From NCBI GenBank assembly GCA_947561395.2, contig OX387186.1, positions 45,403,220 to 45,467,219 on the forward strand: 64,000 nt of DNA, given 5' to 3'. This DNA comes from Buxus sempervirens (lineage: Eukaryota; Streptophyta; Magnoliopsida; Buxales; Buxaceae). Numbering within the stretch: position 1 is the first letter of the stretch; each line of letters starts with the position of its first letter. The position numbers were made by a program, and so were the translations under genes. Below are positions 36,158-46,779 of this stretch, in pieces. The notes under the pieces were generated by a model that searched no databases, was not told where the DNA came from, and saw only the letters and a list, made by a program, of their open reading frames with translations.

Positions 36158-37119
36158 GCACTTTCATCAGTCATAAATCAGATTTGAGAATATTAAATCC
36201 GAACATTTAAGGACAGAAATTGAATTTTAACTGATAAATAGCACCAGATCTGTTAAAAACGTTCAATTGAAGAATAGAAGAGCGTTGCCACACTAGTACT
36301 GACCTGCTAAAAACCTGCGTCTATTTTGGCGATTCTTCCTCCATCAGATGACCACATTAGAGCTTCAGAAGTAAATACGGTCCCTGAGTAATGAAGAGTC
36401 GGATCAGAGGATTCCAATGATAAGGATTTTCCCTAAAAGAAGCACGATTATCTGACTGAACAATCACAAATCTTTTGTGGCCCCTTACTTCTTTGTGAAC
36501 TGTCCGATTGTCCACATACAGACATTCAGCCATCGGTCAGAAAACGGCAAGCATTGTATCTACATTTCTGATGCCGTCGAAGAATGTCAAGTCACCTCCA
36601 CAGGGATTAACCGTCTAAAGAGAGAGATTCATAAAAAGGCCAGACTGTTCCTGTTTCTGATCGGAAAGCAGAACACACGAATTTAATTAAGGAAGAGAAA
36701 TAACCTAATCGATCGATTTGTTCTGGAGTCACAGGACAATTTTACACTTCAAGTAGAGATTTCAAGAGCAGAAAACATTATCTTAATTTGATCAACGTCG
36801 AGACGAAATAACTACATCGATCGAATGGAGGAGAAAACTGGAAGAGGAAATTAAGAAGGAAAAAGGCATTGGAGATTTGATCTAAAATGCATAATATATT
36901 AACAGGATATCTTAAACATGACTTCTTATTTGCAGAGAAGACGTTAAAAATAGCCTAAGGAGATCATCGATCAGTTACTTACCTTTTTGGAGGCCTCAAG
37001 AGAAGATAGAGAGGTGGAAGACGCGAGAAAGAGACGAAGTTACAGAAGGAGAGAGACCGAAGAGAAGATAGAGAGGCGAAGAGAGTTGGAGAGAGGTCGG
37101 GAAGATTAAAATAAAAAAT

Positions 37120-37201
37120 ATAACTTTTAGTGGCGGTCATGAAAAGACCGCTGCTAAAAATTGCTAATCTCCCGTCGCTGAAACACTGTATTTTTGTAGT
37201 G
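37120..37201 (+). mobile_element. Right end of a CACTA-like (En/Spm) element
   Basis: Ends CTGTATTTTTGTAGTG, the complement of CACTACAAAAATACAG, the usual CACTA terminal repeat. Just inside are inverted GGCGGTC/GACCGC motifs typical of CACTA subterminal regions. The matching CACTA left end was not found in the window, so the element is truncated or its left end is too diverged. Confidence 0.65.
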
Positions 37202-37246
37202 AGCTAAATATTGTTTTCTCATTATTAACACCGTATTTTTGTAGTG
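37187..37246. repeat. 45-bp tandem duplication across the CACTA-like junction
   Basis: GTATTTTTGTAGTGAGCTAA recurs 45 bp downstream, duplicating the transposon end together with 30 bp of flank. Confidence 0.85.
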
Positions 37247-37440
37247 AGCTAAATATTTTTTTCTCATTATAAAGCAGTGTGAGATTGTTATGACTAGTTT
37301 TCACGCATTTTATATTTTGAATGATCTTAACAAATTATGTACATGATTCAAACTTATAAATATATTACTTAAGATAATTGCTAATTCCACAACTTCACCA
37401 CCACCATTCCATAGATATCAATTTTCATTCCTCTAAATAT
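37202..37440. repeat. Block C of the local repeat family, right flank of the 28-kb composite
   Basis: Colinear with 47371–47570 (ATTGTTTTCTCATT, CATTTTATATTTTGAATGAT, CCATTCCATA). Similarity starts exactly at the CACTA-like end. Confidence 0.75.
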
Positions 37441-38214
37441 ATATTGCATTAATAGTATAGGTAAATCTATTATCATCAATAAGTAATAAAATTTTATAAC
37501 AATTATCTTCAATCTATCCCAATCTAATTCTTGTTAATTTTGTTTTTCCTTAATGAATTAGTCTAACTCTTGTTTTCTTTTGTTTTATTTTTGCCTGCAT
37601 TTTACATAGAACTTGATTGAGATATTGGAGCAAACTAAATGTTCAATAACTTCAAGGTAAATAATTTGTTTTATGATTTTTTATTTATAGGGTAATAGAG
37701 AAATTAGCCATAATATTACTAAACATCTCAATTAATAGTCTCTCTCTATCGAATAGATTAATACCCATCAAATGTACCATATACATTTATTTTAGTATTC
37801 CACATGCATATACTTTGCACATAGTATTTGTTAAAAAAATAAAATGTCAATAGCACCATTTTCTTTTATATATCACAGTTTATTATGTAAATTGATGATA
37901 AGTTTTATAATAAATTGCTCTCAGGTTGTCATACTACGGTAGTAATCACTAATATTCAAATACCGGGAATTGAATTGACATTCTACTCTATTGGAACACA
38001 TGCGCACATGAACACACATCTACGAACATGCAAACACATGTACACGCACGCGCACACACGCGCACATATATTAATTTATCAATTCATTTATTGTGTATGA
38101 CTACTTAAAATATATTCATTTTAATTAATTAATTTGAATTTTACTTATTATTTTTATAAGTTGCCTCTTCTAACTTACTTCTCTAATTTAGCATTCCGTA
38201 AGGAATACTAAAAT
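37441..38214. other. AT-rich intergenic DNA
   Basis: No gene recognised. A short (CA/CG)-rich microsatellite-like stretch lies at about 38000–38070. Confidence 0.5.
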
Positions 38215-39160
38215 GAATCTTTTTGGTGGGCCTATAATTCGCATGTTAGAGATCTATATGTTATCTAATATGTTAAAATTATTGTACTCAATTACTTCTT
38301 GAGATTTATTTTTATCATCTTAAAAGAATATATATTATAAGAGGATTTTGAATTTGAAATTATTTTGTAAAATACTTATAGAGATTAATATGTTTTTGGT
38401 TGTTCTTTTGGAAAGTAGTAAGAGTGTTTCTTATTACCAAAACAAAAAAAAAAATGTGTTTCTTACTACTCTTAGGTCCTTTTTTGTATAGATATTAGTT
38501 AAGGCCCATTTTAATTGCTTAGGATTTGGAATAAACATATGATTATGCTTTAGTACAGTAGTTATACAAAATGCAAATTTTTATAAATATAATATATTTC
38601 TTAGAAAATAAAAGTGTTTTTTTATCGCAATAAGACTCTCATTTTCCCTTTTTTAAAGTTTTGTCTAAGTTGAAACTCTAAAAGTGTTTTTTTATCACAA
38701 GAAAAATGGCTTCACGTATATTAGAGATCTATATGTTATCTAATATGTTAAAATTATTGTAATCAATTACTTCTTGAGATTTATATTCATCATCTTAAAA
38801 GAATTTATATTATAAGAGGATTTTGAATTTGAAATTATTTTGTAAAATACTTATGGAGATTAATATGTTTTTGGTTGTTCTTTTAGAAAGTAGTAAGAGT
38901 GTTTCTTATTACCAAAACAAAAAAAAAATATGTTTCTTACTACTCTTAGGTCCTTTTTTTGTATAAATATTTGTAAAGGCCCATTTTAATTGCTTAAGAT
39001 TTGGAATAAACATATGATTATGCTTTAGTACAGTAGTTTTAAAAAATGCAAATTTTTTATAAATATAATATATATCTTAGAAAATAAAAAGTTGTTTTAT
39101 CACAATAAGACTATCCTTTTCCCTTTTTTTAAGTTTTGTCTAAGTTGAAACTCTAAATAT
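38215..39160. repeat. Tandem duplication of a 475-bp unit
   Basis: Two copies (about 38215–38690 and 38690–39160), roughly 95% identical, sharing TTAGAGATCTATATGTTATC, TATTATAAGAGGATTTTGAA and AAGTTTTGTCTAAGTTGAAA. No coding potential. Confidence 0.85.
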
Positions 39161-39171
39161 GATAAGGGTAT

Positions 39172-39365
39172 TTTTGGATGGTAGGAATTGGAAGGTGGGA
39201 ATTGGAATTGCCAGTTAAGAATTTCAATTCTTGTGTTTGGTTGACCAATTCTCATGATAATTAGAAATCACGTGTGAATTCTTTAGGTTTCAATTCATTC
39301 GTAAGAATCATAAGTTTTCTTTAGGTTTCAATTCCCATGATTCGTAAGAATCATAAGTCAGATGG
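39172..39365. repeat. End of a transposon-like repeat, related to 52233–52393
   Basis: Both copies share a GGAATTGGA-rich start, TGTTTGGTT(G/C)ACCAATTC, CACGTG and ATAAGAATCATAAGTCAGA, then diverge. TTTGGAT near the start resembles Harbinger or hAT termini, but no clean boundary was found. Confidence 0.5.
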
Positions 39366-40836
39366 AGGGGGCGTTTTTTGTAATTCCTGTGCGTTAAGAT
39401 TCACGCAGGAATTAAAATCGGGTTTATAAAATTTTAGGAGCAAAGCCTTCGAGAGCACCTCTTCATCGTTGATTGGAAGCCTTCGTTCAAGTCTCTTCTC
39501 CATCTTCGGGAGCAAAACCTTAAGATTGGCGGCAATGATGGCTGCTTTCGGTCGTCCTATCGTCAAATACTCATCAAGGATGGTTCAAGTCAGCAGCCCC
39601 AGCAGAGCAAGGTTATCAAGGGAAAGGAAGTTCAAACTCCGTTTATGGCAAGTCCGGCCAAGGAGGCGTCAAATTCTTCTAATCCTACTTTGAAATTGCG
39701 TACAACGCCGGATATGGAGGGGAATTCTGCGGATTCACCAATTGTGGCATTGTCACTTGGGTTGAATCGGTTCAAACGAAATCTGGGCCACTGCCCAGGA
39801 GAGCTTCTCTGATTTCCGTACCGATAAGGTTTTGACTCTTGGTCACAACAGTATTTCGAGAACTTGATCATAGTTTGATGCAAAGATCAAAACCATTCGT
39901 AGTGACAATGGGGGAGAGTTTAACATGAGAGAGTTTTATCTTGAAAAGGGGATCATTCACCAAAAGACCTGTGTAGAAACTCCTGAACAAAATGCTATAG
40001 GTGAAAGAAAACATCAACACATCTTGAATGTTGCAAGGGCTCTTAGATTTCAAAGCAGTCTTGGAGTCAAATACTGGAGTGATTGTGTCCTTACTGCTGT
40101 GTACCTTATCAACAGAATACCTTCATCTGTCATAAATTTCAAAACCCCTTTTGAGCTCCTATTCAAAACCAAACCATCTTATAATCATTTGAAAGTCTTC
40201 GGATGTCTAGCTTTTCCATCAACCCTCACAAACAGCAGACATAAATTTGATCCTCGAGCCAAAAAATGTGCATTCTTGGGGTATCCTTTTGGCATCAAAG
40301 GCTTCAAACTACTGGACATTGAAACCAAGAAAGTCTTCATCTCAAGAAATGTGGTGTTCTATGAGAATATTTTTCCTTGCAAACTAACCACCATTGAAGC
40401 CATAGCAACCAATATTTTCAACTTGCCTTTCACTCAACCAACTATTGTAGACTTTTCATATCCAACAGACCAATTTTCAAATCAAAATATCAACAATGAA
40501 AGCACACAGTTACATGCTACTGAACCCATACCAACCAATGCCTTTTCACCTCGTGAGAGCAATTCTCTTGAACCTTCCTCAGATCCACAAAGCCAAGAAC
40601 ATGGAATTACCACAAGTCCCCATTTAGCCAAAAGATCTACTAAAGCCAAAAAAGTCCCTTCATACTTGGAGGATTTTGTTTGTCAGCAGGCTACTTCTCT
40701 CACTTATTCTTAGGAGTTTAACAAGGAAAAGGGTTCTATACCACTAGGTAATCCTTACCCTCTTTGCTTCACTTTGTCCTATGATAGACTTTCTTCTAGG
40801 CATAAGAGTTTTGTTAATTCTATCACTGCTCAAATC

Positions 40837-42635
40837 TGTGAGACATAGGAAAAAAATCAATTCAATGACTTCCTAATCATCACACGGGATTGGTTGAAAA
40901 CACAAAGTCGCAACCATTCAATTTAGGTGTGAATGGACACCAAAATATCAAATAAGCACAAAAGACAAATTTAGGGTAAAAATAACCCTATTAAAAAAAC
41001 AACCAGAGATGGGTAAGGGGATTAGGTTATGAACAGGGGAAGGTGTTAGGCACCCTTATTCATCCACACAAGGTGGTTGCCAGGCATTGTTCATGTTTTT
41101 CAAAGGAAAAAAAACTTGCTATAAAAATCACAAAAAAAACAAAACTGTATGGTTTTTTCATACGAATAGTCTGATTGATCCAAAACTTTTAGATATGATC
41201 ATACCATTCCTAGGGTTTCATGATTAAAATAAAGTTGAGATAAAATCAAATAAAACCAATCTAAAGTGAAAAATCCAAAAATCTGGCTTCAAGTTAAATT
41301 CTAGAGATCTAGAAAAATATGATTTTTATAAAATATTTCAAAATTGAACTTGAATAGTCCAAGACATAGATAAAGCACAAATTTCACATTAAATCAAAAA
41401 AATAAAAATCAAAAATACCCACGTTGATGAAGAACATCAAAATGGGAGAACTTAGACCGTAGGGTCTTCTCTCAAAAGTGAAAAACGATTCAAAAACCAC
41501 ATCATGAAACCCTAGAATTTATTTTCAGGCTTCTGGATCCAAATCTATCATATTGATCATGATAAATCCAGGATCTTAGCCTAATACCACAAAAATCACG
41601 AAAATAATGCTGTAGGTGCAAAAGTGGTGAAAATCAAAATTTTAAAAAAAAATGGGGATCTCGTGCTATAAACATCATGGATTCATAGGATTCAATCAGA
41701 TTTGACATAAAAACCATTAAAACATGATCAGGATATTCAAAGCAGCCACATCTCACAGATTAGAGCACATAGGGGTCTTCCCTACAGATCCATCTGTTTT
41801 CTTTTCCCCTAGCTCTCTCTTCACGTTTTACGGCTAGAGAGGATTCTTGAGGTACTTGGAGATAGGTTTGGATACACAAACACAATCAAAGGCTTTATTC
41901 TATAAAAAAGAAGAAAAACAGATATGGGGTTCTATTCTAGGGATCCACCTGTTCCCCTTTCCCCTAGCTCTCTCTTCACGTTTTACGGCTAGAAAGACTC
42001 TTGAGGTACTTGGAGGCAAGTTTAGGAATACAGAATAAAAAGATAGCCTTATTCTACAGCAATAAAGAAGATCATATTATCTCTAGAATTGAAGACAGAA
42101 AATAAAAGGGAAAAGGGACTTAGCTGGATTGAGCAAACAGTGCAGTAGGGATTCCTCTCTTCTCTTGGAGCTCCTTGGACTTCAAATTTTTGTGGCCTTT
42201 TGCTTGAGGAGAGCTCCTCTATTTATAGGCAAACTCAGGGGCATGATTGGTCCAAGGTTTGGCAAGATAGAGTTTCAGATTGAGTTAAACACAAGGATAA
42301 TGCCCATCCATGGCCAACAAGGATAATCCGAACGAAATAAAGAGATAATTCGCTCATCTAAATATATATTGGACTGAAGATAAAGCTCAGAAATCAAGAA
42401 AGAATAAAATTCGCACAAATCTAATGCGCCCGTAAATGATTTACGGTCCAGTGGTGTCCGTATATGTATTACGGGCGCTGCGTGCCAGTATACAAAATTC
42501 GGGCACACTCAGCCCGTAGGTACAATACGGGCAAGACTTAAATTATTGATTTTCATGCATTTTTGGCCTATTTTAAATCCCAATTACATGTTTTCTTTAT
42601 TTTCTCATTTTGTAGTGCAATTTGGGGTGTCTACA
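40837..42635. mobile_element. Solo LTR, 1,799 bp, nested in the second copia element
   Basis: Starts TGTGAGACATAGG and ends GGGGTGTCTACA, with a perfect 5-bp target duplication AAATC (40832–40836 and 42636–42640). No internal protein domain. Removing it with one AAATC rejoins the copia frame as [15 protein letters not shown], which proves the boundaries. GAAGGTGTTAGGCACCC near 41040 is common in gypsy-type LTRs. Confidence 0.9.
41765..42030. repeat. Tandem duplication, unit about 175 bp, inside the solo LTR
   Basis: Two copies centred on CCCCTAGCTCTCTCTTCACG and TTTTACGGCTAGA, each followed by CTTGAGGTACTTGGAG. Confidence 0.85.
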
Positions 42636-44175
42636 AAATCGAACCCAATTCATATGGTGAAGCTTGTAAGAATCCAGATTGGCAGAGGGCTATGCAAGCT
42701 GAGTTAGCAGCACTTGAACAAAATAAAACTTGGGTACTTTCTGATCTACCATCTGGGAAGAAAGCTGTGGGATGCAAATGGGTGTACAAGATAAAATACA
42801 ATGCTGACTAATCTGTGGAGAGGTTCAAAGCAAAACTTGTAGCAAAGGGTTATACCCAGGAAGAAGGACTGGATTATCATGAAACTTTTTCACCTGTTGC
42901 AAAGATAGTTTCTATCAGAGTGTTGCTTGCTTTAGCTGCTGTAAATGGATGGCATCTTCACTAGTTCGATGTGAACAATGCCTTTTTACATGGAGACTTG
43001 AATGAAGACGTTTACATGCACTCACCTCCTGGATATCCCACTGCAGATAAGTCCATAGTGTGCAAACTATTGAAAAGCTTATATGGCCTCAAGCAAGCAT
43101 CACGCCAATGGTATGCCAAGCTCTCAACCTTCATTATCCAACAAGGTTTCTAAGGCTGACTACAGCCTTTTCACACAGTCAAACAATGGCTCCTTCACGA
43201 CTGTCTTGGTGTATGTTGATGACGTAATAGTAGCCAGCAATGATATGAGGTCTATCAATCATCTAAAGTCAGTACTGAATGACAAATTCAGAATCAAAGA
43301 TCTTGACAACCTCAAATACTTTCTTGGTATTAAGGTAGCAAGATCAGAGGAGGGAATTCACATTAGTCAACGCAAATATGCTCTAGATGTGCTAACAGAT
43401 TCTGGAACCATTGGATCGACACCTGCAAGGCTGCCTCTTGATCAAAATCTTAAGATTTCTAAGGAAGATGGAGAACTCCTCGCTGATCCATCTATTTACA
43501 GAAGGCTTATTGGGAGATTGATGTATTTGACTCTCACAAGACCAGATTTATCTTACTCTATGCAATTGCTCACCCAGTTCATGGACAATCCCCGAATTCC
43601 TCATTTAAATGCTGCACACAAGGTCTTAAGGTATATCAAGAGAGCACCTGGTCAAGGTCTTTTCTTTCCTTCCAAGTCTACTTTACAGCTTCATGCTTAT
43701 AGTGATAGTGACTAGGGAGCTTGTCCAGATACACGAAGGTCTGTTACAGGGTATTGTGTTCTTCTTGGTTCATGTTTGGTCTCTTGGAAATCTAAGAAGC
43801 AACACACAATTTCCCGCTCTTTAGCAGAGGCAGAGTACTGAGCCATGGTAGCAACGTGTTGTGAATTAACCCGGATACGTTACCTTCTTCTTGATCTGCA
43901 AGTTAAACATCCACAAGCTGCTGTATTGCATTGTAACAACAAGGCTGCACTGCATATTGCGACAAATCCTGTGTTTCATGAGCGTACGAAACACATAGAA
44001 CTTGATTGTCATCTCATACGTGAGAAAATTCAAGATGGAAGTGTTATCACTGAACATGTAAGCAGTGCTTTACAAATGGCAGACATTTTTACCAAACCTC
44101 TATCTTGTTCTTTGTTCTACTCCCATATGTCCAAGATGGGAGTAGACAATGTCTACTCTCCATCTTGCGGGGGGT

Positions 44176-44516
44176 TGTCAAAGAATACCAGGTTACTACC
44201 ACGTCATATGCCAACTCAAGACAACCAACCAATGAGAGAATCATCTACTGATATACAAAGACACAAGCCACAAGAGGAGCATTCGTGCAATATGCCAACA
44301 GATTCTTGATAACCATTCTGTTAGGTTCTGTTATTAGTAGATTCCTTCTTGAAAGGTTGTTAGACAGTTATTTCCCTCCTTCTAGTCTCTTCTAGTTTCT
44401 TCTTCTTCTTCTTTAAATATACCAATTGTAATTGTACAGAAACAAGACAATACAATCAGAGCACTTCAAGATTCTCTCCTCTTCTCTGAGTTTTCTTCAT
44501 CTTCTACATTTCTGCA
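44176..44516 (+). repeat. 3' LTR of the second copia element
   Basis: Follows a G-rich polypurine tract (CGGGGGG, 44169–44175). Starts TGTCAAAGAATACC, has a TATA-like TTAAATATACC at about 44413, and probably ends TTCTGCA at 44516. The 5' LTR is missing, so the end is inferred. Confidence 0.7.
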
Positions 44517-44539
44517 ATATTTCGAGAACTTGGTCACAG

Positions 44540-46003
44540 CGGTATTTCAAAAACTAATGGTGGCGAGCATTCTTCTTGCCCCGCATCTTGCTCGATGGTG
44601 CCGAGTAACAGTGGAGGGACGACAAAACTTCGGTAAGTATTCTCATCCCTTGTTCTCTCTTTATCATTAAACTATTCTATTGTGTTTTTTCAACAATCAG
44701 CTTTTGTATTATGTTTATCTTTTTGTTTTGTAACCCATCTCTCTCCCTGGTTTCGAGTCTCTGGTTTAGGTCCTAGCAGCGCAACTGTACCCTCACTCTA
44801 TCTTCTCCTTTCACACAGCAACCCCAAGACAGAGCATCCCCATCTTCTCTCTTCATTGCAGATAATCCAAAAACCTTTTCTCCTGTAACTTTTCATTTGG
44901 ATTTTTCAAACACAAACCCCCATCTTAAGGATGGAGCGAATGATCAAAACTTGATATCCCGGACATTAAAGGCATGGACAACAAATCTCCATATACATTA
45001 ATCCTCCTTTTTCACAAAGACGACCCACTAACCAGCTCTATCACCTGTGGTCGCTCAAATCCCCACTTAAAGCCTCCACCTTGAAATGCGAAGATAGAGA
45101 AAAGAAAAGCAAAGATAGAGAACTTGAAATGCATATTTCCAAATGGTGAGTCCCACCATTAGAGCAACATATCGAGCCTTTAAGTAGATAATGTTTGTCG
45201 AGATTTGTATAAAAAAGGACAATTACCAAGAAAATAAGGTTGAGCCAATGAAAAAAGAAATTTGTATGACAATGTTTATGTACATCAAATTGGATACTTG
45301 TATTATATTTGTTTATATGCATGTTCCCTGAAATATAATTTGTCCACCTTATACAATTAATTTATGTATTCAGTGCTTTGCTTTTATTTTAACATTATAG
45401 ATCCTTCCCACTGTGTTTGAGAAGGTGTAAGACTGTAGCAAACTGCTACAACCACAAAAAACATTTACGTGCCGATGGCTAAATAACTTAAGGGTGATTC
45501 TGATGGCTAAAAACATTTACTACCTGTTTATATAGTTTCTCAATTAATGTGACGTTGCTGTCATTAGGATGGACTTGCTTCTACATCCCATTCATTGTCT
45601 TCTTGACAATTCATGCTTTGAGCCGTAAACTCTACCAAAGGTAGATGTATATGGAATCAAATTGGAATCTTCTTGGTGTCAATGTTTTTTAAGCTTTCTT
45701 GTGTCGTAGGCTTACAAAAGGAAATGAGACTTATCTCTTTTTATTGGTCATGGAAGTACCATCCGTCTCTCCTACTCACTCCATACTTTGTTTAATTGGT
45801 GTTATTCTTATGAAAAGTGGTAAAATTGGCTATGCTGGTGGGATGGTTGTTACAAGATGATGGATTCTTTGTGATTTCATAGGAGCTTTTGATGCTGGGA
45901 AGTATTCCTTTATGCACTTAAAAGAGTTTTTCTTTCATTTTCCATGATATGAATTTTGGGACTCACTTAAATTTACAGGTGGAGCCTGATATTGGAGACC
46001 GTT
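44540..46003. other. Intergenic DNA
   Basis: No established gene. A short plus-strand frame from ATG 44555 runs into a consensus donor (CTTCG|GTAAGTATT, about 44635), so a decayed first exon is possible. Confidence 0.45.
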
Positions 46004-46335
46004 TCATCTAGAGCCACTCAGTGGTTCCAGCATGAGACATGCGGATGGATGACCCTTTTCAATAGTGGGGCCCACACCCCACAATGCATCCCAGCTGGTG
46101 GTTTCACTGAACCACTGGATTTTAGCTTTAGAAGAAATGCTCACCTGCAATTGGGGTAGTATTGCTAGCCTAGAATTTTTTACTGAAGGAATTAGAGAAT
46201 AGCTACCTTTGTTCATATTATTAAGCCGGTCCTCCAACACTTACCTACACCAAGTGTTGGTTGGATGTGACAATGTGAAGCTAACAAAAAGATAATCATG
46301 ACAGCAAGAGAAGCTGCAATGTTGGAGAAAGCCAT
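46004..46335 (-). CDS. Possible small secreted protein gene, two exons, unknown family
   Basis: ATG at 46335 opens a strong signal peptide (MAFSNIAASLAVMIIFLLAS, then HCHIQPTLGV). It ends at a perfect donor (GTAG|GTAAGT; exon 46335–46245). An acceptor CTTCAG at 46183 gives exon 46182–46004 in phase, 89 residues in all, ending PLSGSR and a stop. A TATATATAAATA box lies about 65 bp upstream. The first exon looks genuine; exon 2 has no recognisable motif and may be wrong. Confidence 0.35.
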
Positions 46336-46524
46336 CTTTGTTGAGCTCTTTGAAGGGATTGTATTGTGTCGCACGTATAATTTTGATGGGGGAAGTATAT
46401 TTATATATATTAGCGATGCAACAGGAATCAAATGGTGCCTTGGGTTAGTGGGGTGGTTCAGAAAATGTAGTTGGGTTACGTGGCTTTAATTTGCTCAAAG
46501 TGTTTAAATATTTCAATTCTTACA

Positions 46525-46700
46525 TATTTGTTAGCATCCAAACGAAGGAATTGGAATTCACGTGTGAATTTCAAGTCAATTCCATAAACTTAGCCAAACA
46601 CCAAAATTTTAATATATATGAATTCAAATTCATTTTATTTCAAATTCATGTGTATTCGAATTCTCATGGATATTTAAATTCATGCAATCCAAGAGTTTTT
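46525..46700. repeat. About 170-bp repeat, second copy at 54885–55045
   Basis: Shared phrases: CATCCAAACG, GGAATTCACGTGTGAATTTC, CCAAACACCAAAATTT, ATGAATTCAAATTCATT, TCGAATTCTCATGGAT. Contains several short palindromes. The terminal phrase ATCCAAACG suggests a DNA-transposon end. Confidence 0.7.
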
Positions 46701-46779
46701 GAAATTAGAATTTTTAAAAAGGACATTTTGGACTCATGAAAATAAAAAAGTTTAAAATAGTTTAGGCTTTTATTTGAAC

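Larger units (their letters stand above)
39873..44170 (+). pseudogene. Second Ty1/copia polyprotein, 5'-truncated in the integrase
   Basis: Begins in mid-integrase ([10 protein letters not shown] at about 39895), continues through [17 protein letters not shown] and the integrase C-terminal region to 40713, is interrupted by a solo LTR (40837–42635), then resumes with reverse transcriptase ([17 protein letters not shown] at about 43212–43223) and RNase H (SWKSKKQ, ADIFTKPL at about 44080). Defects: TAG at 40711, TAA at about 42809, TAG at about 42964, a frameshift near 43145, TAG at 43714, and TGA in the AEAEY motif at about 43838. Related to but distinct from the first copia element. Confidence 0.93.
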
